Shown here: positions 36,943 through 47,740 of the stretch, one piece after another
Numbering within the stretch: position 1 is the first letter of the stretch
Layout of the letters: each line of letters starts with the position of its first letter
Assembly (NCBI GenBank): GCA_003254925.1
Contig: QANZ01007430.1
Span: 133,176-197,175 of the forward strand
Reading direction: 5' to 3'
DNA length: 64,000 nt
DNA from: Chamaecrista fasciculata
Lineage: Eukaryota; Streptophyta; Magnoliopsida; Fabales; Fabaceae
The notes under the pieces: generated by a model
The model's input: the letters and a program-made list of their open reading frames with translations, nothing else
Databases searched by the model: none
What the model was told of the DNA's origin: nothing
Program-made: the position numbers and the translations under genes

Positions 36943-39900
36943 TTATTTTGACAGGGGAAGCCAAGGCCAGTATCCCGGTAAGCGTTCCTTCAACACTGTT
37001 TTAGCCACAAGGTCTGCAACTTTGTTTGCAGATCTTCTAACCCAATTGATGCTGATATGAGCATTTCTGGACATCAATAATTTAATGTCAGCCATCACAG
37101 ATTGTATCTGCCACGGGGTGGTTGCGCCATGGCAATAGTTTACACTGTCTTGGCAGTCTGATTCGATGAGAACGCACGTGTACTGGAGGGATTCCGCAAG
37201 TTTAAGAGCTTCCCTGATTGCCATTGTCTCCGCAAACAGCGGGGAGCCACAAACAAATCTTGCAACGGAACCCGTTAACAGAGCCCCATTACCATCTCGG
37301 ACAACCACAGCAGCAGAACCACATTTTCGAGATTCATCATAAGCACCATCCACATTAAGTTTTATAGCGTTCCCAGGAGGAGGTAACCACCTTTGCTGTA
37401 AGTCTCTCTGATTGCTTTCTTCATTCTGGTCTGATTGGGGAGTAACTTTCGCATTAGCATTGATAAATTCCATGGTCATGTCCATTGCATTCTGAATAGT
37501 GAAAGATGGATTAACACGTTTTCCTTCGAAAATATACTTATTTCTGCCCAACCAAATACCCCATAAAGTATTAAAGAGAAGAGCTAACATATTGTCAAAA
37601 TCATCTGCTCTTTCCGTTCTAAGGGAGTCAATCCTAGATTCCACCCAACGATTTAAATTAGGACCCTCTTCTTGACTGGTGAGCCATTGGAAAGTTGACC
37701 CAAACCAGACTGCCCGAGCCCATTCACACTGAAGAAACAGGTGCTCCATGGTTTCGTTATGTTTGCTACACACTGGACATAGTCCACTTCTACCCAGACC
37801 TTTTTTGAGAAGAGCAGATCTAGTAGGAATAGCATTAGAGAGTATTCTCCAAATAAAGTTTTTAATCTTTGGTTGCACTTTTGCTCCCCACACAGTTTTC
37901 CATAAGGCATTACTGACCTGAGTACTTGAATTTGCAGTAGTCTCATCATCCCCAAAGTCCTGTAGTGCCATTCTATACCCAGTTTTAACCGAGTATCTCC
38001 CGTCTCTAGCATGGGGCCAGAAAACATCATCCTTAGTAATCTGGGTATTAATCGGGGTAGATAATATATTTCTAGCAATATCATTGGGAAACAGCTGAAA
38101 TATCTTCCTTGCATCCCAAGCATGAGCATTTGTAGCAAATAACTCCTGGACTTTAGACTCCTGCTGGATGTGATCATGACCCATGATTCTTTCCCCATTA
38201 ACTAGCCATTTGTCAGCTAAAATTCTTACTTCTGATCCATCTTTAATGAGCCAAGCTTTGTGCTTGTTTATGAAATCACGACCCTTGAGTATACTCGTCC
38301 ATGCCCACGAGCTGTTATTGCCCTTCTTAGCCTCCCAGATCGTAGAATGGGGAAAGTAGATGCCTTTTACAACTCTAGCCCATAGTGCCTCAGGGTTATC
38401 ATGGATTCTCCATACCTGCTTAGCAATAAGAGCCATATTCATGGCATGTAGGTCCCTAAAACCCATTCCTCCATCCTTCTTGGGTTTCTTCAAGTGGGAC
38501 CAACTTCGCCAGTGTATTCCCCTTTCCTTCCCCGAATTCCTCCACCAGAATCTCGCAATAAGGCTCGAGATTTTATGACACAGTTTCTTGGGGATAATGA
38601 AAATTGACATTACATAGGTTGGGATTGCTTGGATAACAGCTTTAATAAGAGTCTCCTTCCCAGCAGGGGATAAGAAATGTTCCTTCCAGCCTTGAATTCT
38701 CTGCCAAACTCTGTCTTTGAGCCATGTGAGAGCTTGAGTTCTAGATCCCTGCCAATTCCCCGGGAGCCCAAGATATTTGGTATGAGAATTAGTTATAGGC
38801 ATTTCAAGGATTCTCGATATTCTTTGTTTATAATGTTCATTTACTGCCTTACTGAACAGAACCTCAGACTTTGAAACATTTATGCGCTGGCCTGAGGCCA
38901 ATGAATAACAATTGAGGATCCGTTTAAGAGCATAGGCATCCGAGTCCTTAGCCTTAGTTATAATCATAGTGTCATCAGCAAACATGAGGTGAGAGAGAAT
39001 AGGGCCATTTCTAGACAACTGGGCTCCGGTGAGGTCATTTCTATGCATTCCTTCGTTGATAAGAGCCGTGAGACCCTCCGCTGCTAAGATGAACAAGTAT
39101 GGAGAAATTGGATCCCCCTGACGTATACCTCTGTGAGGGGTGAAGGTGGGCCCAACAACCCCATTAAGCTTGATTTTGTAGGATACAGTGGTGACACAAG
39201 ACATTATAAGTTTGACCCAGTGGGGATCAAAACCAAACGCGAGCATCATATCTCTTAAGAAATCCCATTCAAGCATGTCATAAGCCTTGCTCATATCAAG
39301 TTTTGCCACAAGAATCTCATTACTTTTACCCCTCCTAGATTTAAGGCTGTGAAAGATTTCATGGGCAATAAATATGTTGTCCTGGATCAGCCTACCCTTT
39401 ACAAATCCACTCTGATTGTCAGAAATAAGATCATTCATGAGGTTCTTCATTCTATCAGCTAGGATCTTGGAGAGAATTTTATATATAAAATTACAACAAC
39501 TGATGGGCCGGAATTGACTAACCTCTTCAGGGGTGTTCACTTTAGGGACCAAAGTAATAACGGTCTCATTAAGAGACGAAGCAAAAGAACCAGTTCTGAG
39601 GAAATCCTTCACTGTGTTAATGACGTCCCCTTTCACTACTTCCCAATGGCGTTGGAAGAATAAGCCATTTAGGCCATCAGGGCCAGGGGCTTTGTGTGAC
39701 CCCAAGGAAAATACAGCTCTTCTCACTTCCCATTCTTCTATGGGACCAAGGAGCCCCTCATTCATTCTTCTAGTGACTCGAGGTTGAATAAGATTAGTGA
39801 CAGCCTCAATATTTGCAGGATTAGATGATTTAAATAGATCAGAGAAGTGTCTTGTTATCATACCCTCTAACTCCAGCTGGTTCTCCACCCAGTTACCATT

Positions 39901-41028
39901 TATATCCTTTAACCTTGTAACTCTGTTACGAGCCCTCCGTTGTATTGTAGTAGCATGAAAATATTTAGAGTTTCTGTCCCCTTCTTGGAGCCATTTTAGT
40001 CTTGAGCGAGCTTTCCAGAATTTTTCTTCCTGCTCCCATAACCGCCCAATCTGTGTCCTACACTCTCTGATTTTTTCCATTCTAGCATCATTCATACTAC
40101 TGCTTTCCAGCTTAAGTAATTTCTTCTTCAATCTGCGAATTTGCATGTCTGCGCGCTTGAATGTACTCTTGTTCCACCCCTCAAGATCATGACTAACCTT
40201 GCATATTTTCTCTGTGATTGGCATACCAGGATTGCTAGTCCAACTTCTTAGTATGACATCCGGGAGTTCCTCATGCTGCTCCCAATATTCTTCATAGCAG
40301 AATCTCCTCTGTCTTCTGTTACCAGCCTGCTGAAGTTGGAGGATTAGAGGAGCATGATCCGAGCCCATTGGAGGGATGGCAGTGAGAATTGCATCTGGCA
40401 GCGAGAATTGCCAAGCAGCATTGCACAACATTCTGTCAATTTTTTCCCGAACGTGGCCCTCCAATCTGTTATTGCTCCAGGTAAACCTGCAGCCATTGAG
40501 ACTCATGTCTAGTAACCCATTATCATCAAGGAATTTCCTGAAGTTTTCAATTTGCCTATCCTCTCTAGGTCTTAGTCCCTCCTTTTCATTTTGGGATAGG
40601 ATGTCATTGAAATCCCCTATACACATCCAAGCCTGGTTATTAGGGATTTGCAGATTTGTTATATCCCCCCAAACCTTACTTCTACTATTAAAATCAGGAT
40701 CCCCATAAACACTAGTCAAGTAGAAAGAGACATTCATATCATTCATAACCACCCTTGAGTGGATAAAGTTTTTACAGTAGGTAATAATAGATACATCAAC
40801 ACTGCGATCCCAAAATAAAGCAAGGCCCCCAGACCTGCCAGCTGCATCTACAACAAAACAACTACTATAACCCAACATACATCTAATATTATCTAACTTC
40901 TGCTTCCTTGCTTTGGTTTCACACAGGAACAAAATACTGGGGCGATATTGGGACACTAAATCCCTGAGGGCTCTAACTGTCAAGGCAACCCCAATACCTC
41001 GACAGTTCCAGCTCACTATAGGCTTCAT
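36943..41028 (-). CDS. LINE ORF2: endonuclease - reverse transcriptase - RNase H
   Basis: An open frame of 1361 codons. Residues 1-235 are an APE-like endonuclease with WNCRG, ETKA, YGDP, GDFN, KIDR and SDHAPL (about 222-227). Residues about 470-760 are the reverse transcriptase: RPISCCNFIYKILSKILADR, the catalytic Asp578 in KLDMSKAYD, GIRQGDPISPYLF, and FADD at 683-686. A maturase-like stretch follows (IPTYVMSIF, FWWRNSGKERGIHW), then zf-RVT (about 1040-1115, PKIKNFIWRILSNAIPTRSA with CPVCSKHNETMEHLFLQC). A C-terminal RNase H carries D1227 in VDGAYDES and ESDCQDSV. All catalytic motifs seem present. The ATG overlaps the ORF1 stop (ATGA), which suggests translation by termination and re-initiation. 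Confidence 0.95.
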   Translation of the reverse strand: MKPIVSWNCRGIGVALTVRALRDLVSQYRPSILFLCETKARKQKLDNIRCMLGYSSCFVVDAAGRSGGLALFWDRSVDVSIITYCKNFIHSRVVMNDMNVSFYLTSVYGDPDFNSRSKVWGDITNLQIPNNQAWMCIGDFNDILSQNEKEGLRPREDRQIENFRKFLDDNGLLDMSLNGCRFTWSNNRLEGHVREKIDRMLCNAAWQFSLPDAILTAIPPMGSDHAPLILQLQQAGNRRQRRFCYEEYWEQHEELPDVILRSWTSNPGMPITEKICKVSHDLEGWNKSTFKRADMQIRRLKKKLLKLESSSMNDARMEKIRECRTQIGRLWEQEEKFWKARSRLKWLQEGDRNSKYFHATTIQRRARNRVTRLKDINGNWVENQLELEGMITRHFSDLFKSSNPANIEAVTNLIQPRVTRRMNEGLLGPIEEWEVRRAVFSLGSHKAPGPDGLNGLFFQRHWEVVKGDVINTVKDFLRTGSFASSLNETVITLVPKVNTPEEVSQFRPISCCNFIYKILSKILADRMKNLMNDLISDNQSGFVKGRLIQDNIFIAHEIFHSLKSRRGKSNEILVAKLDMSKAYDMLEWDFLRDMMLAFGFDPHWVKLIMSCVTTVSYKIKLNGVVGPTFTPHRGIRQGDPISPYLFILAAEGLTALINEGMHRNDLTGAQLSRNGPILSHLMFADDTMIITKAKDSDAYALKRILNCYSLASGQRINVSKSEVLFSKAVNEHYKQRISRILEMPITNSHTKYLGLPGNWQGSRTQALTWLKDRVWQRIQGWKEHFLSPAGKETLIKAVIQAIPTYVMSIFIIPKKLCHKISSLIARFWWRNSGKERGIHWRSWSHLKKPKKDGGMGFRDLHAMNMALIAKQVWRIHDNPEALWARVVKGIYFPHSTIWEAKKGNNSSWAWTSILKGRDFINKHKAWLIKDGSEVRILADKWLVNGERIMGHDHIQQESKVQELFATNAHAWDARKIFQLFPNDIARNILSTPINTQITKDDVFWPHARDGRYSVKTGYRMALQDFGDDETTANSSTQVSNALWKTVWGAKVQPKIKNFIWRILSNAIPTRSALLKKGLGRSGLCPVCSKHNETMEHLFLQCEWARAVWFGSTFQWLTSQEEGPNLNRWVESRIDSLRTERADDFDNMLALLFNTLWGIWLGRNKYIFEGKRVNPSFTIQNAMDMTMEFINANAKVTPQSDQNEESNQRDLQQRWLPPPGNAIKLNVDGAYDESRKCGSAAVVVRDGNGALLTGSVARFVCGSPLFAETMAIREALKLAESLQYTCVLIESDCQDSVNYCHGATTPWQIQSVMADIKLLMSRNAHISINWVRRSANKVADLVAKTVLKERLPGYWPWLPLSK

Positions 41029-42836
41029 GGCTCTGGGTGGGGCAGTACAAGGCCCGCCACCCCAGCTTCAGTTGGTTGTTCCACCCCTTCCTTTGATTGC
41101 CTCCCATCTTCACTCTCTTCAATTTCTCCCGTATCTTGTATCTCATTTCTGGGCAGAGAAGTTATCTTTTCAAGCACTATCTTCTTGTAAGCATTCCCCT
41201 CCTCATCTTGTCCTTCTATGTTGTTCCTCAATCTCTTCAATAAAAGTCTGCTTCTGAGTCCTTCAATTAATTCTCCTTGTTCCTTAATTCTTGTGATACT
41301 TACATCTTCTTGTTCTCCCTCATCTTCCTTGTCTTCAGGGAACTCAACGAAGTATTGCTGGCTGGGCTTCGTTTTCTGCTTGTCACGAGGCTGCCATATT
41401 ATGACTTCTTTATTTTTCATTCCCTTGGGCTGATCAATATTATTGCTGGACTCTTCCCCCACTTTCTTGACCTTCAGTTTGTGCCTGCATTTTTGTATCT
41501 CATCTGGGCTCAGGTCCATATCCAATTGTATGGGTTGGTGGTTTTGATTAGTGGCTCGAGTGGGCTTATCTGGGGACTGCATATCAGTGAGTATAACTGG
41601 TTCTTTCAGCCCTATGTCTTCCTTCTCAAGACCCAATTCTGAAATGCTCTTTGGGCCCAAACCAGGTCTTATCTTTCCTTCCTTTAGATCTATGCGTGTG
41701 ATATTCCCCAATGGGCCCTCCTCCTTCCTAGTATCTTGTATCCCTTCTCCTTTCCCTTGAGGTCCCTTCCCCTTTTTTCCTTCGGACTGTTGGTCATTAT
41801 CCAATACTATTCTTCCATCATCTTCCATCCCATCCTTAGTTTTTTGATTGGCTCGATGCTGCGTAGGTAAAGAAGTCCCTTCTCTGACATACCTTGCCGC
41901 CATATTTTCCCCTTCTTTCCCTTTTGTTTTTGCTCCTGTCCCATCATCCTTCTCTGACTCACTCTCCCTTTCAACCAATACACTCCTCCCCTCCATTCCT
42001 CTACTTCCCTTGATCTGCGCGTGGCTTTCACTGCCTTCATCCCTGTCCTGCATCATTGCTGTAATAATATTTGAGACTGGTTTCAATGGAGGTACACCAA
42101 GTCCAGGTCCATACTGCGGCTTGTTTGGGTTCCATGGAGCCATGGCCATTGTCTTCTTGCAGTCCTTTTTACTGTGACCCATTAATCCGCAGCTGTAACA
42201 GTAATCCTGCAATTTTTCATAGTGGATCCATATCCATGTATCTGGAAAGTCCTTCCTCGGGACCCTGAAGCTCGTGATAAGTGGCTTCTCGATATTGATA
42301 TACACTCTAGCTCTGAGAAAAGCTCTTACAATCTTATTTCCCATCACTGGATCCTCCACGTCTTCGACCTTGCCCACCATACTTGCAATCTTCCTCGCAT
42401 TAGCAACTGAGAAACCTTCCAAGGGAACCCCATGCATCTGTATCCAAAAAGGGCAGAACGTAAAGTTAACTTCATGAATCAAGAGTTCTGGTACCCACCT
42501 ATAAAGACACATCAGACTTCCTAATATGTTCCACGGTGCTTCATTCAAGATTCGCTGTGGAGTTGTGGCTTCAGAGAAATTAAAGAGGTAAGTGTTGGTG
42601 TTGAGATCAATAATATGAAGGCCTTTAGGAAAGCCCCAACTTTTCTGCACCATTTCTTTGACTATCTTCTTATTGAGTTGTTTTTCAGATATGATTTTCC
42701 CAACCAGCGCGTGTTTTGCCACCTCAACTGTCTTCTTCGGGTCTCGCTCAAGCTCAACAACAATGCCATCCGCTTTATTTCCAACTTCCTCCATTTCCTC
42801 CTCCTCCGGGTTTGAATAGTAAGCTTCTGTCTCCAT
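41025..42836 (-). CDS. LINE ORF1: DUF4283 / CCHC RNA-binding protein
   Basis: 603 codons, ATG at 42836. Residues about 20-190 match the DUF4283 domain found in plant L1 ORF1 proteins (WGFPKGLHIIDLNTNTYLF, APWNILGSLMCLYRW, PFWIQMHGVPLEGFS). A CCHC zinc knuckle starts at residue 213 (CYSCGLMGHSKKDC, spacing C2C4H4C). The remaining two thirds are charged, low-complexity and probably disordered, ending LVLPHPEP. By analogy it binds the LINE RNA and forms the ribonucleoprotein. The stop TGA shares bases with the ORF2 start at 41025-41028. Confidence 0.93.
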   Translation of the reverse strand: METEAYYSNPEEEEMEEVGNKADGIVVELERDPKKTVEVAKHALVGKIISEKQLNKKIVKEMVQKSWGFPKGLHIIDLNTNTYLFNFSEATTPQRILNEAPWNILGSLMCLYRWVPELLIHEVNFTFCPFWIQMHGVPLEGFSVANARKIASMVGKVEDVEDPVMGNKIVRAFLRARVYINIEKPLITSFRVPRKDFPDTWIWIHYEKLQDYCYSCGLMGHSKKDCKKTMAMAPWNPNKPQYGPGLGVPPLKPVSNIITAMMQDRDEGSESHAQIKGSRGMEGRSVLVERESESEKDDGTGAKTKGKEGENMAARYVREGTSLPTQHRANQKTKDGMEDDGRIVLDNDQQSEGKKGKGPQGKGEGIQDTRKEEGPLGNITRIDLKEGKIRPGLGPKSISELGLEKEDIGLKEPVILTDMQSPDKPTRATNQNHQPIQLDMDLSPDEIQKCRHKLKVKKVGEESSNNIDQPKGMKNKEVIIWQPRDKQKTKPSQQYFVEFPEDKEDEGEQEDVSITRIKEQGELIEGLRSRLLLKRLRNNIEGQDEEGNAYKKIVLEKITSLPRNEIQDTGEIEESEDGRQSKEGVEQPTEAGVAGLVLPHPEP

Positions 42837-43085
42837 GTCACCGTACTGCTATTACCGTTGCTATTTAGCTATTGATGTTCTCTACCACAGGGATAGAGAG
42901 GAGCACTCCTGTATGTAAGTGCAGACACTCTGCGTCGACAGAGGACGAACTCTCCTATAGAGAGAGAGGGAGATTTTTATTATTATTATTAAGAATAAGG
43001 GTTTAGGTTACCTTTCAAGAAAAGTGGGCTTGAAAAGGTGTGAATAGTTTTGGTTATTGGGCCTTCATGAGTGATATGAGTCTTT

Positions 43086-44132
43086 GGGTGTGTTTGGGAT
43101 TCAATTATAAACTCATTACAATTTCATTATCCCCATTTTCATTACATAACTTAAGCTACAATGCTATATGGGTGTTTGTTTTTCAATTATAAAGTCATTA
43201 CAAAAATATCACTTCATTACAAACTCATTTCATTACATATTTCATATCCAATTACTAACATACCCCTACTCAAATACCTATAATTACCTATACTCTAATA
43301 CAAATATAAAAAAACTATTTAGCAAAATAGTAATTTTCAATACCCTCATTTATTACACTTACAACTTTCTCTCTCCACTCATCATTTTTTCTTTTTTCTT
43401 CCTCTTTTTCTTATTCACNNNNNNNNNNNNNNNNNNNNNNNNNNNNNNNNNNNNNNNNNNNNNNNNNNNNNNNNNNNNNNNNNNNNNNNNNNNNNNNNNN
43501 NNNNNNNNNNNNNNNNNNNNNNNNNNNNNNNNNNNNNNNNNNNNNNNNNNNNNNNNNNNNNNNNNNNNNNNNNNNNNNNNNNNNNNNNNNNNNNNNNNNN
43601 NNNNNNNNNNNNNNNNNNNNNNNNNNNNNNNNNNNNNNNNNNNNNNNNNNNNNNNNNNNNNNNNNNNNNNNNNNNNNNNNNNNNNNNNNNNNNNNNNNNN
43701 NNNNNNNNNNNNNNNNNNNNNNNNNNNNNNNNNNNNNNNNNNNNNNNNNNNNNNNNNNNNNNNNNNNNNNNNNNNNNNNNNNNNNNNNNNNNNNNNNNNN
43801 NNNNNNNNNNNNNNNNNNNNNNNNNNNNNNNNNNNNNNNNNNNNNNNNNNNNNNNNNNNNNNNNNNNNNNNNNNNNNTTTTTTTATTTCTATCTATTTCC
43901 ATTATCAATTATCAATTCTACCCCTATACAATTTAAAAAAACCCATATATTTATTTCAACCAACCACAATCATTACATACCCTTTTTCATAATTTCACAT
44001 CCTATTTTTTTCATTACATCTCAAACTAATCCAAACACCATTTTCATTACATTTTCATTACATAATTTTCTCATTACCATTTCATTACATAAAATCATCG
44101 TTTCATTATCTACTTCTAATCCAAACACACCC
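43086..44132. mobile_element. TIR element containing the assembly gap
   Basis: Ends GGGTGTGTTTGG and CCAAACACACCC are a perfect 12-bp inverted repeat. The interior repeats 'cattac' words and shares sub-terminal sequence with 30470-32676. The middle is unknown: 459 N at 43419-43877. It ends about 180 bp past the RING gene stop codon. The superfamily is undecided because the TSD is not clear. Confidence 0.6.
43419..43877. other. Assembly gap (459 N)
   Basis: Run of N. ORFs drawn across it on either strand are artefacts. Confidence 1.
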
Positions 44133-44308
44133 AAAGTGTCTCCGAGCATCATGAGGTGAAAAATGAATAAAACCATTAATCACAAAAATATAGACAAAAA
44201 AAAGTGGCAATATGATGCTGATCAGTTCCTAGTTCCTACAAACCAGTGCACAATAATCCAAATCTTGAAATGCTTTATGATATATATATATATATATATA
44301 TATCAGTT

Positions 44309-47300
44309 CTAAACTTGATGTTGATTTGCAGTCAAAACGTTGAACTTGCAAAGAGGGCAAGTAGCATTGATATGCAACCACTTGTCAATGCAGTTCATGT
44401 GGAAATGATGGTTACAAGGAAGTTCTCTAAGTTCAACTCCATCCTCATAGGGGGAGAGGCAGATACAACACTCCTATTATTCATCCAAAACAAAAATGTG
44501 AGCAATTTATAATTTTACTTTTAATAATTATTTAGAGAAGTATAATTGAAATTATACTTATAGCTTGGGACCACTGGCAATATTTTTGCCTTATTTAAAA
44601 TATTAAAATATTATATAGAGTAAATTAACAATTCGATCCGTGAAAGGTTATCGAGCTAAGAACTCGATCCCCCAATTGAAATACATAATTTAGTCTATGA
44701 AAGATCAAAACAGTATACTTATTAATCTTTTTCATAGAATAAATATTATATTGTTTTTAATCTTTCAGAAATTTTAATGTATACCATTTTAATTTTTCAT
44801 GAATTAAACTGTGAATTTCAATATTTTAAAAATCGAGTTGACAATTTAATGATCTTTTAATAACCGAATTGTGAGTTTACTCTTTTATATATATATGACC
44901 ATTATCTAATATAAATATACAATATTATAGGAGCTTACAGCATCTTCCATGGAAAGAATATGTTCAGCCGGTGTATCTTTGTCACATTCTGTCATTATCC
45001 CTTTAGATGAATTCTGGACATTATCGCCATCCATATTCTTTAGTTCATCTACTCTCTGGAACCTGTATTTTGGTAACTGATTGATTTCTTCTTTGGATGC
45101 TCCTTCCTGTTCCACACTATATCCGTTAAGGATTATACATATAATGCATAAACAAAGAATATTGCTCATTAATAATTTGTCTAATGCCACCCTTATGATA
45201 TTAAGTACCTAGTCATTTTTTAGAAGAGCAAGTCTTTTAACTTTATATTAATTTTTAATTTCTTCTCCATATTTTTTATTGTTAATTTTATTTTCAACTC
45301 ATTATATTTTAATCAATTTTATTATTTATTTTAATTTTAATCAAATATTAATGATTGAGTTTACGTGACTAATAACATATAATATAAAATTGGTAAAAAA
45401 AGAAAAACAGATTTTAACTATGATTGAAAAACAATAAGAAATCCTTCATCAATTTATTAAAAAAAATTAACTAAAAAATAAAATTGACTAAAATTTAAAA
45501 TTTTAACGATAAAATTAACGGTAAACAAACATTAGAAATAAAATTAAAAGTAAAAGTAGATGTGAAATTTGAAAACGAAAAAGGCATATTCACCTGATCT
45601 GATACCACAGACAGAATAGCGAGAATGCAGGGCAGACAACAACAAACAGCTATACCGACAAGACATGCGACGACAACACAAATCAAAACAATAACAATGT
45701 CGCAACCAAGGTACATAATGCAAAGCCTGCAAAGCACAATCATGCATACTAATAAGTAGAGAATAGAGAAAGCCATAAATCCCATTTTGGTCGTAATTAA
45801 CTCATAAGTGCACTTTTAGTTTTGTTCTCCACAAAGGGTGAGAGAGAGAGAGAGAGAGAGATTGTTCCATGCATGTTTAAACTAACCAGTAAATTTGAGG
45901 TGAATCCTTTGTCAACCTCTGGCCACCAGTAGTTACCCAGTAGAATCCAAGAACCCACCATATGAATGAAAGCATAGTATTTACAGATTCTATGCGCTTC
46001 CTAATGCTGACAAATGAACAGTGACATTAATGTAATTGAATAAGTATATATTGAGAGAGAGAGGGGGAGTAAAATTTGAGGATAAAACTTTTTATTTGGT
46101 CTCTGAATTTGTACGGAATTAACAAATCAGTTCATGAATATATATTTAAAATACTTGGCTAACCAAAATACATTAAAAAATATAAAGGTATTTATAAACT
46201 TATGCCAATGACTAACACGTCAAATTCTTAAATTTACATGACACGACACAATATATATTTATATATATAAATAATTAAAAATTCATTAATATTGATGAAA
46301 ACTTTCAAATTATAATACCTATTCATAATATATATCATATGTGTCATTATTTTTTATTGTTTGTCATGTTAAAGTAACAAAAAATTGATTTTATATTTTG
46401 AAATTTATCAATATGTGTCGTGTGGGTGTCGGACACGGACACGTATCTGACACGGCGGCACGCTTTCAAAATGAAGTGTCCATACTTCATAGTTCTAACA
46501 TATGAATTAAATAGTTGACATTTTTGTAAATATTCAAAGACTAAATAATATATTTCCATTGTTCATGGACTAAATCGTTGAAAGTGTGAAAATTAAAGGA
46601 CCAAATAGTATATTTTCTCAAAATACATTATCTATATTTACAAACGGTCAAAGTACTAATTTGGTCTCATATCTTTTGCTCAGTTTCCAATTTCGTCCTA
46701 TATTTTTTGTTGCACTTTTGGTCCCATATCTTTTTTTGTTATAGATTTGGCCTCATATTTTTTTGTCAATTGCATAATTGATCCTATATTTGTGGGTCAA
46801 CTGCAAAAATGGTCTCAAATCTTTACAAAATGATCAACTAACTATGGATACTTATTTCAAATATATAAGACCAATTCTGAAACTTGACCAAAAGATATGA
46901 GACCAAAAATGATAGAGGACCAAATTGGGACATTTTGCAAGGATATGAGACCAAAAGTGCAAAAAAAAATATATATAGGACCAAATTGGAAACTCCGCAA
47001 AAGATATAAGACCAAAAAATATAGGACAAATTTACACTTTAACTTTTGGAAACCAATATCTCACCAAAAAAAAAAAAAAACAAGAGGAAAGAATAAAATA
47101 AATAGAGAGGACCGTACCTGTTTCTGTCACCATCTTGAACTAAACCATAATTCTCTCCATCACTCCCAGAATTGTAATTCAAATCGCCACCACTTTCCCA
47201 CCTCCTCCCATTCGCAATATTACTCTCTTGTTCCACCGTCGCCGCCGCCACGCGCCGTCGTCGGTATTGCTCAACCACACACATACAATGAAACACACCT

Positions 47301-47674
47301 TGAAGCAAGTACCCACACACCCACACCCTCAAAGGCACCGACGGCTTCTCCTCCCTACTCAGTCCCAAAACGACAACCCCAATCGCTACAAACGACAAGT
47401 TCCAAATCACGTCCACTATCACCACCGGCTTCGACAACGCCCAATGACTCTGTTGCGCCTCCAGTTGCTCCGCCGCGTTCTCCCGGACACGCACTGAAGG
47501 CTCCCGGAGCATCATCCGCCGCCCGCTCGCACGGCGGAAGAACCTCGCCGCAGTGTGTAACGACGGCGGCGACGACCGTCGTGGGAGGTGGTCGGAGGCG
47601 GAGTAGTTGAGGAGCGGGAGCGAGTCCACCGTGGCATCGTGTGGGTACGAAGGTAGCGAGCCGGTGCTGAACAT
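44309..47674 (-). CDS. Membrane RING-H2 E3 ubiquitin ligase (At1g12760/At4g11680-like)
   Basis: Five exons on the minus strand, all GT-AG: 47674-47118, 46000-45887, 45726-45594, 45106-44939 and 44473-44309, giving 378 residues with phases that agree throughout. The start is the ATG of [11 protein letters not shown]; the longer frame has no ATG. Order: disordered N-terminus; [14 protein letters not shown] and [16 protein letters not shown], typical of this family; two membrane segments ([35 protein letters not shown]); [19 protein letters not shown]; a hydrophobic [15 protein letters not shown] stretch; the [13 protein letters not shown] hinge; and a RING-H2 finger ([19 protein letters not shown], then HHFHMNC, CPLCKFN, C3H2C3). 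RING proteins recruit E2-ubiquitin; this one would act at a membrane. Substrate unknown. Confidence 0.92.
44618..44882. mobile_element. Foldback MITE in intron 4 of the RING gene
   Basis: 'gagtaaattaacaattcgat' faces 'aaccgaattgtgagtttactc', with the paired 'agatcaaaacagtatac' and 'gtataccattttaattttt' inside. Same family as 33844-34106. It fills more than half of the 465-bp intron (44474-44938). Confidence 0.65.
46212..46492. mobile_element. hAT-type MITE, copy 3, in intron 1 of the RING gene
   Basis: A reversed, diverged relative of the elements at 197 and 31059. The right end (gaagtgtccatacttcatag) is well kept, and the left end is decayed near 46212. The body shares 'tatatatttatatatataaat' and 'catgttaaagt' words with the other copies. 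Confidence 0.65.
46646..47043. mobile_element. Foldback element in intron 1 of the RING gene
   Basis: 'ggtcaaagtactaatttggtc' near the left end pairs with 'ggacaaatttacactttaac' on the right. Multiple 'tggtctcatatctttt' units on the left are mirrored by 'aaaagatatgagacca' units on the right. It starts 75 bp from the exon 1 donor on the genomic strand. Confidence 0.6.
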
Positions 47675-47740
47675 TGAGATCGATCGATCGGAATCCCTAA
47701 TTCTTCTGTTTGATTTGGAAATTATGGTTTTAGGGTTCAA

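Larger units (their letters stand above)
36597..42965 (-). mobile_element. L1-type LINE with both ORFs open
   Basis: A minus-strand non-LTR retrotransposon of about 6.3 kb. In order: short 5' UTR (about 42837-42965), ORF1, ORF2 overlapping it by four bases, a 280-bp 3' UTR, then a (TAA)n tail of some 22 units, seen as (TTA)n at 36597-36663. No stop or frameshift interrupts either ORF, so it is likely young. The right flank also has four ATT units (42977-42991), so target duplication and tail cannot be separated by eye; the 5' limit is approximate. It landed in or beside the LTR-like repeat at 34651. Confidence 0.92.

Noticed and set aside
43168-43992. ORFs across the N gap
   Set aside because: They exist only because N was translated as X.
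46897-47610. 237-codon + strand ORF
   Set aside because: It is the antisense shadow of RING exon 1 plus intron foldback sequence.
47675-47740. RING protein extended 22 residues upstream
   Set aside because: The extension begins with TTG, not ATG; its sequence recurs in the upstream leader-like repeats, so the ATG at 47674 is preferred.
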